Positions 1 to 10,560 of a DNA stretch of 64,000 nt are shown piece after piece. Below the pieces are notes generated by a model, which was given only the letters and a program-made list of their open reading frames with translations, made no database searches and was not told the DNA's origin. The DNA is from Eleusine coracana subsp. coracana (lineage: Eukaryota; Streptophyta; Magnoliopsida; Poales; Poaceae), in the NCBI GenBank assembly GCA_032690845.1, contig CM064426.1:76016403-76080402 (forward strand). Direction: 5' to 3'. Position numbers and translations under genes: made by a program. Numbering within the stretch: position 1 is the stretch's first letter; every line of letters starts with the position of its first letter.

Positions 1-15
1 ATCTAGGATGTTCAT
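1..15 (-). CDS. UDP-glycosyltransferase, 5' end only (runs off the left edge)
   Basis: Only the first five codons are inside the window; read on the minus strand they give Met-Asn-Ile-Leu-Asp. The call rests on comparison with the two-exon UGT gene at 8406-9963, whose product begins Met-Asn-Val-Leu-Asp and whose start codon sits in nearly the same sequence. The flank just upstream (about 16-75) also matches that gene's flank, including a shared GGTGCTTATAG stretch. This is therefore probably the start of a third UGT gene of the cluster, a tandem duplicate in the same orientation. Whether the remainder is intact cannot be seen. Confidence 0.72.
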
Positions 16-77
16 GACTATCTGTTTGGCCTTCATTCAGATGCAAAGATGGGCCAAGATTGGTGCTTATAGGTGTG

Positions 78-85
78 TATATATA
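78..85 (-). promoter_or_regulatory. TATA box candidate of the edge UGT gene
   Basis: A TATATATA run lies about 63 bases upstream of the minus-strand start codon at 13-15, a plausible distance for a plant TATA box with a short leader. The duplicate gene near 10 kb lacks this run; a Stowaway element occupies the corresponding place. Inference from position only. Confidence 0.35.
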
Positions 86-149
86 GCACTATAATAACAG
101 GTACACAACTTGCTCCTCAAACTATCTTGAAAATATTGAGCCGTTGACT

Positions 150-1000
150 CCACATAAATATTTTTCTTGCATAACTGTTATTCAAAAGGGATTACTATTA
201 TGAAAACGTGAAGGTGTTGCACTATGGTATATCCGTATATGTACTCTTTTGGATCTTATGCATGTTGATATAATTGCAAGAGGCACTTCCATAGATAGGC
301 TCCAAAAACCTTTTGACAGACCACAGAGTGTAAGAGACGATCATGCTTTCTATGTCATAAAGTATCATCTTTGTAGACTTGAAAAGGACTCGATGAGTTA
401 ATTAACAGGACTATTGAGCAGTTTCACGCCTGCTCCCTTTTGTTCTCTTGTTTCAACCACCTCCACGTTTCAGGTTCACCATCAAGATCCTTTTTTTTTT
501 TGACAAGTAAGATCCATTGTTTAAGCTTGTCCTATCTGAAAGTGTTACAAAACTAATGCCGTGTAGTAGTGTAGAGTCTGAAATAATGAAATAGTTAAAT
601 AGTATACATAGTTTTGCAGATAGTTTATTGTTGCAAATAAACAAATCATAAGGGACCACTATGTAGAATATAGGGGAATGGGGAACCAATGAAACTGTGA
701 TCGGATAAAAAGAGAGTTCAGTTTGGCAAAATTAAATTTATATGGTGTGGTTGGAAGTAGCCATCAGAAATTTCAGAACAGGTGAGCAACTTGCAAACGT
801 TGACGAAATGGTAAATACAATCAAGGAAGTGTAGACTTTGATACAGTTTGGTCAATTTTCTGTGGGCTGATACAAAAAGTTTCAGCTGTGGCATAGAACC
901 CAGCAGCACATCAGTTGATTGATTTAACAAGCGTTTGTAGGTCTCATGAAAACTTAGAGAACATTCTTATTAGGGATAAACCATGGGACCACAGCTAGGA
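150..1000. other. upstream flank of the edge UGT gene, no gene seen
   Basis: No convincing coding region or classified element is visible. Compared with the duplicate gene's upstream region, this stretch of about 850 bases is extra: homology resumes near position 1000 (matching about 10125). It is therefore either an insertion in this copy or a deletion from the other. Confidence 0.4.
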
Positions 1001-1400
1001 TTTTTCAGTGGGGCCACTTCAATGGTTATCTGCAGTCGAACCTAGCCTGGTCTTTCACCAGTTCCATTATGTAGAGATATGAGGTCAAACACATGCGTAT
1101 ACAAGCAAGTGACGTGTTTCTCTGTGCAAAGAAATTATGGAGAAAAGTTGTTCGGACTGGATGAATCGTTCAAGCATACCTTCAGCTTTCTTTTCTTTCA
1201 CTGTGATGCTTTGCTGAGTTGATGATGCTTAAACATTGATATGAATAATACAGCACTAGGATGCGTTTGTCCTAAACGAAGTATTTGGTTTAATCTTTCC
1301 GGAATGTGAGGTTGAAAGTGAATAGCAATCACTTGTCTGTTGCCTCATTCGAAACTGAAGATGAACAGAGATGCCCTGGCAGGCAAGGCTTTTTTTTAAT
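1000..1400 (-). repeat. duplicated UGT upstream region, copy A
   Basis: Several segments match 10125-10560 in the same order and orientation: a block with GGTTATCTGCAGTC, a block with AAAGAAATT followed by TGGAGAAAAG, a block around GTATTTGGTTTAATCTTTC, and a block around GAACAGAGATGCCCTGG. The matches are diverged and interrupted by small gaps. This shows that the tandem duplication which produced the two UGT genes included more than 500 bases of upstream DNA. Confidence 0.7.
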
Positions 1401-1800
1401 AAAAGAATTGGTTGTCAATTTCTGTAGTTCACTAGTGTTGAGCCTTCCAGGCGTAAATTTTGGATGTTTCTATGCTCTCTTAATGGTTCATGAAAATTGA
1501 GGATCATAGGAAAAGCAGATAACTGATTTTGCAGTGAACAGAGCTTCTCAGTTCCTCTTAAAATTTCTGCACCAAAGCATCATGCAACATCGAAGATTTT
1601 TTTTTTTTTAGGATAGCAACATCGAAGAGTTTGTATGCAACAAATGAAAGAAAGTAACATTGTGTCGACGGCAATGTTCAGCGAAATGTCAGTCGCGGTA
1701 GCTTTGTTTTTCACGAGTCGTTGTCTAGAATCATGACCCGTTGTCTGAATTCGTATGTAACTATATTCTCAAACGATACCTTCCAATTCCTTTTGTCTCC

Positions 1801-2012
1801 CCCTGTTCGACCGGGTGGAGCCAATGCGTTACGAACAGGAGCTGCCACAGCAGTCACATGTTGTTTCAGGGCGTTCACGATCGCCACGATTCAGAGCTGT
1901 TCGACCGGGTGGAAGCCGTGGACAGTTTTGCATTGCGTTGCCGCCGCCCACTGGCGATGCTGCAACTGCAACCCGCTGTCAGCTGTCGCCACGATTCATT
2001 GTGGATCTTGAT
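1801..2012. repeat. degenerate tandem pair of about 100 bp
   Basis: The phrase TGTTCGACCGGGTGGA occurs twice (near 1803 and 1898), and each copy is followed about 75-100 bases later by TCGCCACGATTCA. The unit is about 95-105 bases and diverged between the shared blocks. Short open frames cross it, but none resembles a known protein. Confidence 0.5.
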
Positions 2013-2099
2013 CTGGAACGCTCGTAGTCGCTGTTGTGTTTGTCTGGTTCTTGGCTACTTCAAATTAATGAGAACTTTCTGCTGTCCGCAGCGCACTAC

Positions 2100-3019
2100 G
2101 GGCATGTTTGGTTGGAGCCCTTAACAATTTGCCTGGCAAAAAATGCTGTCTGGAACTAGCCTGAAAATTTAAAGAATTTTGTCTCGTGAGACAAATATGA
2201 AGGCGATGTATTTGGTTGAAAGCCTGGGTCTGAAAAATACACATACACAAAAACATACAATTAGGGTGCACTTGTTAAATGCACACCATATAAATATAAA
2301 TATGAGTTTGCTTTTTTTATAAAGAGAACATATAAATTGATGTCATAAAAATGAAAATAACGAATAGATCCTACATGTAATTATTTTTTATTTTAAAATA
2401 TAGTCATCATGGGTCTTGTTTTATAGATTAAATCGCAAAGAATTCAAAGGTTCAAACGGATCTCAAATCAGATATGCAAAATATTATCGTTTGAAGCGGA
2501 GTGCTCCCAGCCAGCGCGAGTTTGATTCTTGGAATCAACTCCCGTTTCTCACCGGGGTTTTATCCCCATTTTCAGGTATGCCTCCACTCGGATATGCTGC
2601 AATAGGTAGAGTGACGTGCTCGTCACGCATGGGTCAGTTGCTGGCCGTATGTACCTCTTAGCCGTGTGTGTTTAGTTCAAGTTTGTAGGTCTTAGCTTGT
2701 GCACTAGTGGTGTGGGTGTAGGTGAGTATGTGCGTGTGGTGTGAGTTTGGTGTATGAGTTCAGATACTACATCTTGTATTAAAAGGTTGAGGCAATAAAA
2801 AAAACATAAATTGCATGATATCAATTGTATCCAATAGCAACACAACACGTCAGCTCAGGAGAGAATCTTTTTCCAGGCAGGCAGTCGGTTTTGAGCGCCT
2901 GGGCGTAAGCAGTTCTACCTGAACCAGGCAACAAATGAGGATCCTAACCAAACACAGGCAGATCTCAGACGGAAATTTATCCAGACAATTTTAGTCCAGG
3001 ACTCCAACCAAACATGCCC
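2100..3019. mobile_element. non-autonomous TIR DNA transposon, about 920 bp
   Basis: The ends are near-perfect inverted repeats: GGGCATGTTTGGTTGGAG at 2100 and its complement CTCCAACCAAACATGCCC ending at 3019. The trinucleotide TAC lies directly outside both ends, compatible with a 3-bp target duplication. No transposase is encoded; the interior is AT-rich. The ends and the target size resemble PIF/Harbinger (Tourist-like) elements, but the family assignment is inference. The right end lies only 268 bases upstream of the UGT start codon at 3288, so it could contribute promoter sequence. Confidence 0.8.
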
Positions 3020-3287
3020 TACATATAGACTATACGCAGTGCCCCAAAGTTTCAGCTACTCTTGTACGTGACATGTGTTTAGATATGATAAATGACGCCA
3101 GCACATTTGACTGAAAACATAAAAAAAAAAAAAGACCACGTTGAAGGAAACCAACCTCCGGGCTCCGGCCGGAAGAATACAAATACAACCCAGCCTTGCC
3201 ACATTTGAGGAGTTGAGTGAACAGAACCGCTGTCATAGTATACCACATAGTACTGCCAAGTGACGAGACAAGAGTTGGGTCACGGCC

Positions 3288-4856
3288 ATGGCGGCGGCGT
3301 CGTCGCTCCACTTCGTGCTGGTCCCGTTCCTTGCGCAGGGCCACATCATCCCGGCGATGGACCTGGCCCGCTTCCTCGCCGGCCACGGCGCGCGCGTCAC
3401 CGTCGCGTTGACCCCCGTCGCCGCCGCGCGCAACCGGGCCGCCCTGGACCACGCGGGCCTCGCCGTGGACTTGGCGGAGCTCGCGTTCCCCGGGCCAGCC
3501 ATGGGCCTGCCCGAGGGCTGCGAGAGCCTGGACCTGGTGCCGGACCTGTCCCTGCACACCAACTTCCTCGACGCCGCGTGGCAGCTCGCCGCGCCGCTGG
3601 AGTCGTACCTCCGGTCGCTGCCGCGGCGGCCCGACTGCCTCCTCTTCGACACGTGCAGCCCGTGGGCCGCCGGCGTTGCGCGGCGTGTGGGCCTCCCGCT
3701 GCGTCTGGTCTTCCACTGCCCCTCGGCCTACTACCTCCTCACGCTGCGCCTCCTGGCCCACCACGGCGCTTACGACCGCGTCATCACCGGCGACTTCGAG
3801 CCATTCGAGGCGCCGCAGGGCTTCCCGGTGCGCGCGGTGGTGAACAAGGCCACGACGCTGGGGTTCTTCCAGTGGCCCGGGCTGGAGCGGTTCCGTCGCG
3901 ACACGCTGGACGCCGAGGCCGGCGCCGACGGGCACGTCATCAACACGTGCGCGGCGGTGGAGGCCGCGTTCGTGGAGGGCTACGCGGCGGCGGTGGGCCG
4001 GCGGAAGGCGTGGGCCGTCGGCCCGCTCTGCCTGCTCAACGATGACGCGAAGGCCGCGCGGGGGGGCCGGCCCGCGGTGGACGCCGGCGCGGTCGCGGCG
4101 TGGCTGGACGCGCGGCCCGCGGGGTCCGTGCTGTACGTCAGCTTCGGCAGCGTGGCCCGGCTGTTCCCGCGCCAGGCCGCGGAGCTCGCCGCGGGGCTGG
4201 AGGCCTCGGGCCGCCCCTTCGTCTGGGCCGCCAAGGAGGCCCACCGCCACCTCGACCCGGAGTTCGAGGCCCGGGTGGCGGGCCGCGGGCTCGTCATCCG
4301 CGGGTGGGCGCCGCAGATGGCCGTCCTGTCGCACCGCGCGGTGGGCGGGTTCCTGACGCACGCCGGGTGGAACTCCACCATGGAGGCGCTGGCCCACGGC
4401 GTGCCGCTGCTCACGTGGCCCCACTTCGCCGACCAGTTCCTCAACGAGGCGCTGGTCGTCGACGTGCTCGGCGTCGGCGTCCGCTCGGGCGTCAAGGTGC
4501 CGGCCACGCACGTGGCGCTCGTGAAGCCTGGAGGGGAGCTGCTGGATGTGCAGCTTGTGAGGGAGGAGGTCCAGAGGAAGGTGGCCGAGCTGATGGACGA
4601 CGGGCCGGCAGGCGCGGCGCGGCGGGCGAGGGCGAAGGAGCTCGCCGCGAAGGTGAGGGCGGCGATGGCCGAGGGAGGGTCGTCGGATGCCGATTTGAAG
4701 GACATGATTCGTCACGTCGGAGAGATCACGCGGAGCAAGATGGTAGAGGACCACACAGGCAAAGTCGTCGTTCTTGGTGCGGCAGGGGAGGTCGTGACCA
4801 AGAGCATGGAAGACGATGTTGACGCCAAGTTCCCAGTCGCATCAGGCGCCTCGTGA
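3288..4856 (+). CDS. UDP-glycosyltransferase, family 1 (UGT73-like)
   Basis: The single-exon, very GC-rich frame encodes 522 residues, within the usual range for plant family-1 glycosyltransferases. These cytosolic enzymes move a sugar from a UDP-sugar to hormones, flavonoids, terpenoids or xenobiotics. Visible features are the N-terminal acceptor-side motif with catalytic His19 (AQGH), and a complete 44-residue PSPG sugar-donor box at about 340-383, starting WAPQ and ending in Gln, the residue usual for UDP-glucose users. Within the box the usual HCGWNS reads HAGWNS. The C-terminus carries about 35 residues beyond the usual end. The start was chosen as the first ATG, 19 codons before His19. 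Substrate unknown. It differs from the neighbouring UGT in exon structure and composition, so it is not a recent copy of it. Confidence 0.93.
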   Translation: MAAASSLHFVLVPFLAQGHIIPAMDLARFLAGHGARVTVALTPVAAARNRAALDHAGLAVDLAELAFPGPAMGLPEGCESLDLVPDLSLHTNFLDAAWQLAAPLESYLRSLPRRPDCLLFDTCSPWAAGVARRVGLPLRLVFHCPSAYYLLTLRLLAHHGAYDRVITGDFEPFEAPQGFPVRAVVNKATTLGFFQWPGLERFRRDTLDAEAGADGHVINTCAAVEAAFVEGYAAAVGRRKAWAVGPLCLLNDDAKAARGGRPAVDAGAVAAWLDARPAGSVLYVSFGSVARLFPRQAAELAAGLEASGRPFVWAAKEAHRHLDPEFEARVAGRGLVIRGWAPQMAVLSHRAVGGFLTHAGWNSTMEALAHGVPLLTWPHFADQFLNEALVVDVLGVGVRSGVKVPATHVALVKPGGELLDVQLVREEVQRKVAELMDDGPAGAARRARAKELAAKVRAAMAEGGSSDADLKDMIRHVGEITRSKMVEDHTGKVVVLGAAGEVVTKSMEDDVDAKFPVASGAS

Positions 4857-5226
4857 AGCCATGCATCAACTCTGCTACACGCCGGCATTTACAAGACGCA
4901 CTACTTTTGGGTTGCATTGCATGCCGATAGCATAGTTTCCCTAACGTGCCAAGGAGCTACAGTACAAGTGATCCATCTTTCATGATCGATCTCCATCTTT
5001 TGTTTCTTCAACGGGAAATGTGGCGATTTCAATTTCCAAGAGGAAAAATGGTTTACTTGCGCTCGGTCGACTGAATTGTTGTTTTGTTTCACACGATGTG
5101 TTGTACTCTTGTTCTCATTGCTTCTGGATTCACGAGCATGATGAAACCCGTCACTCTCTTTTTTATTGTTATCGGGCCTATGGACTCCATTTCGATCTCA
5201 AGTCAAACACATTAGGATTCAAAATG
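4857..5226. other. 3' flank of the UGT gene, nothing recognised
   Basis: This holds the probable 3' untranslated region of the UGT gene. No coding region, RNA gene or classified repeat is visible. Confidence 0.4.
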
Positions 5227-5400
5227 TTACTTCCTCCGTTTTAAATTGTTATTGATCTTGATCTTTAGTTAGGTTTAACCATCATCTTATTTTAAAAAAG
5301 TTTAAAAATTATCATATGTTTTTATTATAATTTTATTTATTATTAATAAAAAATATTTGAACAAATATTTTGAATAATATAGAATGATCATTATTGGATC
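5227..5400. mobile_element. Stowaway-like MITE remnant
   Basis: The left end reads TACTTCCTCCGTTTTAAATT, close to the Stowaway terminal consensus CTCCCTCCGT, followed by the AT-rich interior also seen at about 11478-11703 and 35928-36135, including the shared phrase ATTTTGAATAA. The right terminal repeat is not recognisable, so this looks truncated. Confidence 0.55.
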
Positions 5401-6276
5401 ACTATGTGTATGGATGGTAGATGTGTTGAAGACGGTGGACAGGTGGTCAAAGAAGACGTATGTGCCCTACATATAGAGAATATATTGACAGTCATGTCCG
5501 GTCGTGATAGCAGGGACGAACTCGACTACGTGCCCACAACAACAGACTTGAATTCGATGCACATAATGGTGGGTGTCCCGTCTCTACCGTCCGCCATGTC
5601 TGGATGAAAGGATAGGAGAGAAGTTGAGAAGTTTTTTTTTTCTTTTTTGAAATAAGGGTCCAAAGAAAGTTGCAACGGCTTCGAGAGAAATATCCCTAAT
5701 GTTAGTATGATGTTATATATATATTTCTTCTTGATCAGATCCTCTCAAACAAATGAAGTGTATGGTTGAGATATAAGAACATAAGTTGTTATGTTGAGAG
5801 AGAGGGAGAGACCTAAAGTTTCTCATAAATGATATGCTTTGAATGAAAATAGAAAGTAGTCCGTTGTTTTAGTGGGTTATTATTAGATCTCCGGCCATCG
5901 TAGTAGTTGTCCATAGACAACAGGGCGAAGCCAGGAATTTTTTTGATGGTGTCATCAAGCACTAGTTTCTATGGATATTGGGGTCATCTCGCGCCTGGAA
6001 GTAGATTTTACATAGACTTTATATAAGACCCGACAGAAAGAAAGCAGTGTATAGGTCTGTAAGGTTGGAACATCGTTGCCATCCAGCCAAGACAGTCAAT
6101 AAAACTGTTAAAACAATATAATAAATTATCTGAAGCAGTCCATAAAGAGTACTCACTCTCTGTAAAAATTCTATTTCTAGATTTGGTTGTGTTATTTTCT
6201 TCCTTTAATCAATGGGTTGTATAATTTAATTTTATTAATTTATATGACACATAAAAATATTTAGATAATACTTTTT
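5401..6276. other. intergenic, nothing certain
   Basis: No gene is supported. Around 5930 the phrase GGGCGAAGCCAGGAATTT is of a kind common in grass interspersed repeats, but no ends could be found. Confidence 0.3.
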
Positions 6277-6604
6277 GGATAAAATCCACTTTACTACCTT
6301 AAAATATATCTAAAGTTCAGATATCTTCTTAAACTAATTTCTGTTTAGTTTTTCTTCCACCACCATTTGCTAACCCAATCAGTTTATGATTTTAATTAGT
6401 TTGCTAATTCTGCTTTGATAACGTGATCTGGAATTATCATTTTACCCACCGTTTGCTATTCCTGAGTCATGTCAGTAAAGTGGATATTGAAGGTGTAAAA
6501 TGAACTAGGTTAGCGAACGGTGGGTAAAAAACAACCCAAAAGTTAGTTCAGGTGGGTATGTGGTTTTTGAGTATATTGAAAGGGAGGATAATAGACTTTT
6601 GTCT
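6277..6604. mobile_element. MITE-like element with long inverted ends
   Basis: The left end contains AAATCCACTTTACTACCTT. The right end, reverse complemented, gives a diverged version of the same layout: a pyrimidine-rich CTCCC, a phrase like ACCCACCTGAACTA, then TTTTACACC. A related element occupies 22296-23022 with the same CCACTTTACTCTC motif and the same internal TTTTACACCTTTAA block. No coding capacity. Family uncertain, possibly a Mutator-type MITE. Confidence 0.5.
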
Positions 6605-8405
6605 TTTTTGATAAATCTAAAAATATAAGTCTCATATTGTTAAATTTGATCGCAATTATAATCAAAATCTAAAAATAACCTTTTTTTTATACATTTTTAG
6701 CTTTCAATCGACTGAAAATTTTGTTCCTTTGTGTTTGATTTTTTTATAAAATTAATATATAATAATTATAAACTATTAGATCTAAATTCGATGGCTCAAA
6801 GTGAAAGTTAACCAAACTTTCGATCTGAAATTAGTAAGTCCTTTTTTTTTAAAAAAAATAGCAGGGTATGATTTTGCTCCGGTTTAACTTTTCACAAAGA
6901 TCAAGTCTATTAGTTAGATTCATCGCAGGAAAAAGTCTATTAGTTAGAGCGTTAAACTTCCAATCTGATGGCTATGCCATGTAGACAAAATGAAGCTATC
7001 TAATCATTGGGTGAAATCATGTCTAGAGATTCATATTTGTTTGATTAAATATTTTAAATTAATTATCTGTTATGAAAATCACAATTTATGAGATAATTCA
7101 TCTAGTAGCAATCACAAGCAGAGCCGTCGTCTGAATATCAAACTTTAATAACATTCAACTCTTTGTGTGACAGATATTTATAGACATGAATGAAAGTGAT
7201 ATTCGTACTTGCAGCCTTCGCGCTCGCGGCATCTGAATAGTCAACGGCATACGACAAACTGTTAACGCTGGGTTATAGCTTACAGCCGCATCAACTGCAG
7301 CGGCTGCGAGTCTGCGAGCAAAAGATTTGCAAGTTGTTTACCGAATTTATCATTGTTGGCGTAACCCGCTGATGCTACGAGCAAAAGATTTCCGGCGCTC
7401 CTCCTCGTAAGGACGGACGCCGCAGCCGGTACCGTGGGGCTGCAAGGTTGGTGCAGGGACCAGCGCTCGCCAACTGTTCGGCGGAATGCCTCACCGGTGT
7501 CCCGCGCGCCGGATCTCCAGAAATGGAGCTGGGAAATGTTTACATCATGCACACAAATACTATCATATCTTGCCTGACACCATTCCTCAATGGAGCTGTC
7601 CCTGACACGTGTCTTGTCTAGCTTTGTCCCCAAGATTTTGTCCAACTCTGTCCATGGATACCTGCTCTTTACCGCGCATGCTAAGCCTGGTGCTAAAGGC
7701 GGCGCCTTCGGCTGAGATCGCCACACACTTAGGTAATCATCCTCCGGGAATTAATGCCATCTTGTTGTAACTTCTCTCTATTAGTTGTGTCTATCCTGGT
7801 CAAATGGTCTTTGTTTTTTTTACCACAGAAAGTGGTCAAATGATCATATAAGGCCTTATATAATGCTTTTGTTCATACAGAGACAATGTGTTGACTGCGC
7901 ACTGTGTCCTGGATGAAACACATGGCTCTTGCAACGGATCGATCGCCACCAACAGTGACTGTTGACCAGGGGACTGGAGTTGGGCAGATGCACTGGTAAA
8001 TGTCCTATGTGCTTCACCGCTATACAATGTTCTATCTACGCATAATAAAATGGTGGCCGCTATACAGCTCTGTGGGTTCATGTCCTGTATGAATTGCCGC
8101 TAGTTATTTGTGAGTTTTGCATGGATACAATGCAACTGATTGCCGTCAATCATGATAATAGCTCCCAACAAAAAAGGGTAATCATGCATGATGCATTTGA
8201 AAATTTCAAAAGTTAGTTTGTAAATCACTTATTGGAAACTCTTGTTACTGAGTGCGATAAGCCTTTAGAGCAAACTCATTATGTAGTATTATCACACGCT
8301 GTATAAGACTGTTCCATAGAATACAAGGGGTTCAGCTACACAAATTTATTCTTTCTGGAGCACATAAGAGTATAAGACTGCAATAAAAGGAGGTACAAAA
8401 GCATC
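6605..8405. other. intergenic between UGT genes
   Basis: AT-rich to about 7200, then a GC-richer patch (7200-7740). The minus-strand open frame of 148 codons in that patch begins at GTG rather than ATG and matches nothing I recognise. No gene is supported. Confidence 0.35.
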
Positions 8406-9963
8406 TCAAACTGAACTTATGTTCACATTTCCCCTGGTCATGACATATTCAACCAGATCCTGTACGTTATTGTAAGATGACCCTCCATTTATAGCCTGTG
8501 TAGCCTTCTGCTTTAGTTCCACAGCTCTCATTCTTCTCTCCTCTGCATCTATCTCTTCACCCATTAGTTTCAACACGGCTCTCTCTATCTGATCCCGGTT
8601 CACTATAGAAATTTCCTGAGCCTTCATTGTTCTAGTTGTGATGCTCTGCACACCAACAGAAACTCCTGTTTTCAGAGTATCTAAAATCAGTTTCTCATTC
8701 AAGAATTGCTCTGCACAATGTGGCCATGTAAGCATGGGCAGGCCAAATGAAATTCCTTCAATTGTCGAGTTCCAGCCACAATGTGTCATAAAACCTCCTA
8801 AAGATGGATGTGAGAGGATCATAGCCTGTGGTGCCCAGCCTTGTATTATGAGCCCTCTACCCCTTATTCTATCCTCAAAACCCTCAGCCAACAGTTTATC
8901 TATGTCAGAATGCTTATCATCAGATTTTATCACCCAGAGGAATGGACTCATTGAAGCTTCCAAGCCGTATGCAATCTCTTCGATCTGAGAAAGCACAGTA
9001 CGAGCCATGCTTCCAAAACTAACATAAAGAACGGAGCCTAGTTTCATGGAATCAAGCCATTGCAAGCAATGTCTCTCGTCAATTGATGGTTTATCACCCC
9101 TGACTGTCAGTGCACTCGTATCAATATTGCAGAGAAACATTGGCCCGAGAGACCATACTTTCTTACCTATTTTCTTCTGGTAGGCCTCATGATACAATGG
9201 TTCTAGTTCATAGAAGCTGTTAGTGACCACACCATCAGCTCTCCGTTCCTCCTTCAGGATCTTCTCCCCAAATCGCTCAAACCCTGGTTGGTTGAAGTTC
9301 CCTGGTGACCTTGCCTTTGACACCTCAATGCGATGAGGGAACCCAGGAAGAACAGTGAGCTCATTATCATCAGAGACATTCTCAAAGACCTTCTCTTGAT
9401 GGATGATATACCTGCAACATTACCTCAAAATTCCTACCTAAGACACTAGGATAAAGAAAGAATAGATAACTAAATAGAGGAGTATTGTACCTGCAAAGAG
9501 AGGAGAAGGCACAGAAGCCATTAAACATCAACCTGGGAATGCCCAACTGTCTGGCAACATCTCCTGTCCATGGTTGACATAGATCTGATATTATGCAAGA
9601 AGGTGGGTTGCTCTGCGCACGTAGGTATGACACAAGGGGTTCATGTAGCATGCCATAGGCATCTATCAGCCTCTTCAACTGCTCTTTGTCTGAGACCTTG
9701 TCAACACTCTCATAGCCATCGGGGTGTCCTATCGTGGCACTGCAGAGCTTCAGGGGTACAAACTGGATTGGGAGATTCAATTCTCTCGCCCTATCAATGG
9801 TGGATTCTATGCGTGTGGCATTTCCCGGGGTGGTGATGAAGCTGACAAGGGCACCGTGTTTTACAAGGAGATGTGCCATGTCAATCATGGGAATAGTGTG
9901 GCCTTGAGCCATGAATGGAACTAACACAAAGTGTGGCTTTGGAGCATCATCTAGGACATTCAT
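8406..9963 (-). CDS. UDP-glycosyltransferase, family 1 (UGT73-like), two exons
   Basis: Exon 1 is 9963-9491 and exon 2 is 9411-8406. The 79-base intron (9490-9412) has GT and AG ends, and its removal keeps phase within an Arg codon, giving 492 residues, the normal family length. Features: the AQGH motif with catalytic His22, an SDLCQPW segment in the acceptor-side domain, and a full PSPG box at about 350-393 with canonical HCGWNST and terminal EQ, indicating a UDP-sugar donor, most often UDP-glucose. The product should be a soluble cytosolic glycosyltransferase of small molecules; the acceptor is unknown. The gene is a tandem duplicate of the edge gene at 1-15. A Stowaway element sits about 50 bases upstream of its start codon. 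Confidence 0.94.
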
Positions 9964-10012
9964 GGCTATCTTTTTGGTCTGAGATGGCGCAAAGATTGGT
10001 GCTTATAGATGT

Positions 10013-10092
10013 ACTCCCTCCTTTTTTGTGTGTGACATTGGTTAGATCAAATTTCAGCTAACCAACGTCATCAGAAAGGAACATAGGGAGTA
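10013..10092. mobile_element. Stowaway MITE in the UGT promoter
   Basis: The element begins TACTCCCTCC and ends AGGGAGTA, the typical Stowaway ends with TA duplications, and spans only about 80 bases. It contains a short imperfect inverted pair, TTGGTTAG and CTAACCAA. It is absent at the equivalent place upstream of the edge UGT gene, so it inserted after the duplication. Confidence 0.75.
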
Positions 10093-10124
10093 TTAGTATA
10101 TAAGACAAGGGATTGCTACAATAT

Positions 10125-10560
10125 TTCAGTGGTACCTCTTTTAACGGTTATCTGCAGTCAAACTTAATCTGACGTCATTGCACTAGTTCCATTAAGAAAA
10201 CTCATCTGAATGGTTTGCAGAAGATAGCAGGTCAAAATATGCGTACAAACAAGTCACACGCTTTCTATACAAAGAAATTGTGGAGAAAAGGAGTTTGGAC
10301 TGAATGATCTTCCCATAAATTTATTTTTCCCTCCAAAACTAGTGTGATAACACTGACATGCATATTGTGTTTCTCCTAATTAAACACAGTATTTGTTTAA
10401 TCTTTCAGAAACGCATTGGTTGAAAATTGAAACAAACAAATTCAGTTAACATGGTGAGTAATATTTGAACGGTAGTGAATTGTAATCAGTATTTTGTTGT
10501 GTTCACTACATAGCTGTATTAGCAAGAACGATTAAAAACTCATGGTGAACAGATGTCCTG
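10125..10560 (-). repeat. duplicated UGT upstream region, copy B
   Basis: This is the counterpart of 1000-1400, in the same orientation relative to the downstream UGT gene. Shared blocks include GGTTATCTGCAGTC and AAAGAAATT followed by TGGAGAAAAG. Copy B lacks the roughly 850 bases found at 150-1000 in copy A. Confidence 0.7.

Noticed and set aside
3030..4754. 574-codon open frame antisense to the GC-rich UGT gene
   Set aside because: It is a shadow of GC-rich coding DNA: Arg/Pro/Gly-rich, no family resemblance, and it covers the opposite strand of a clear UGT.
7280..7726. 148-codon minus-strand open frame between the UGT genes
   Set aside because: It begins at GTG, has no internal early ATG, and matches no protein I recognise.
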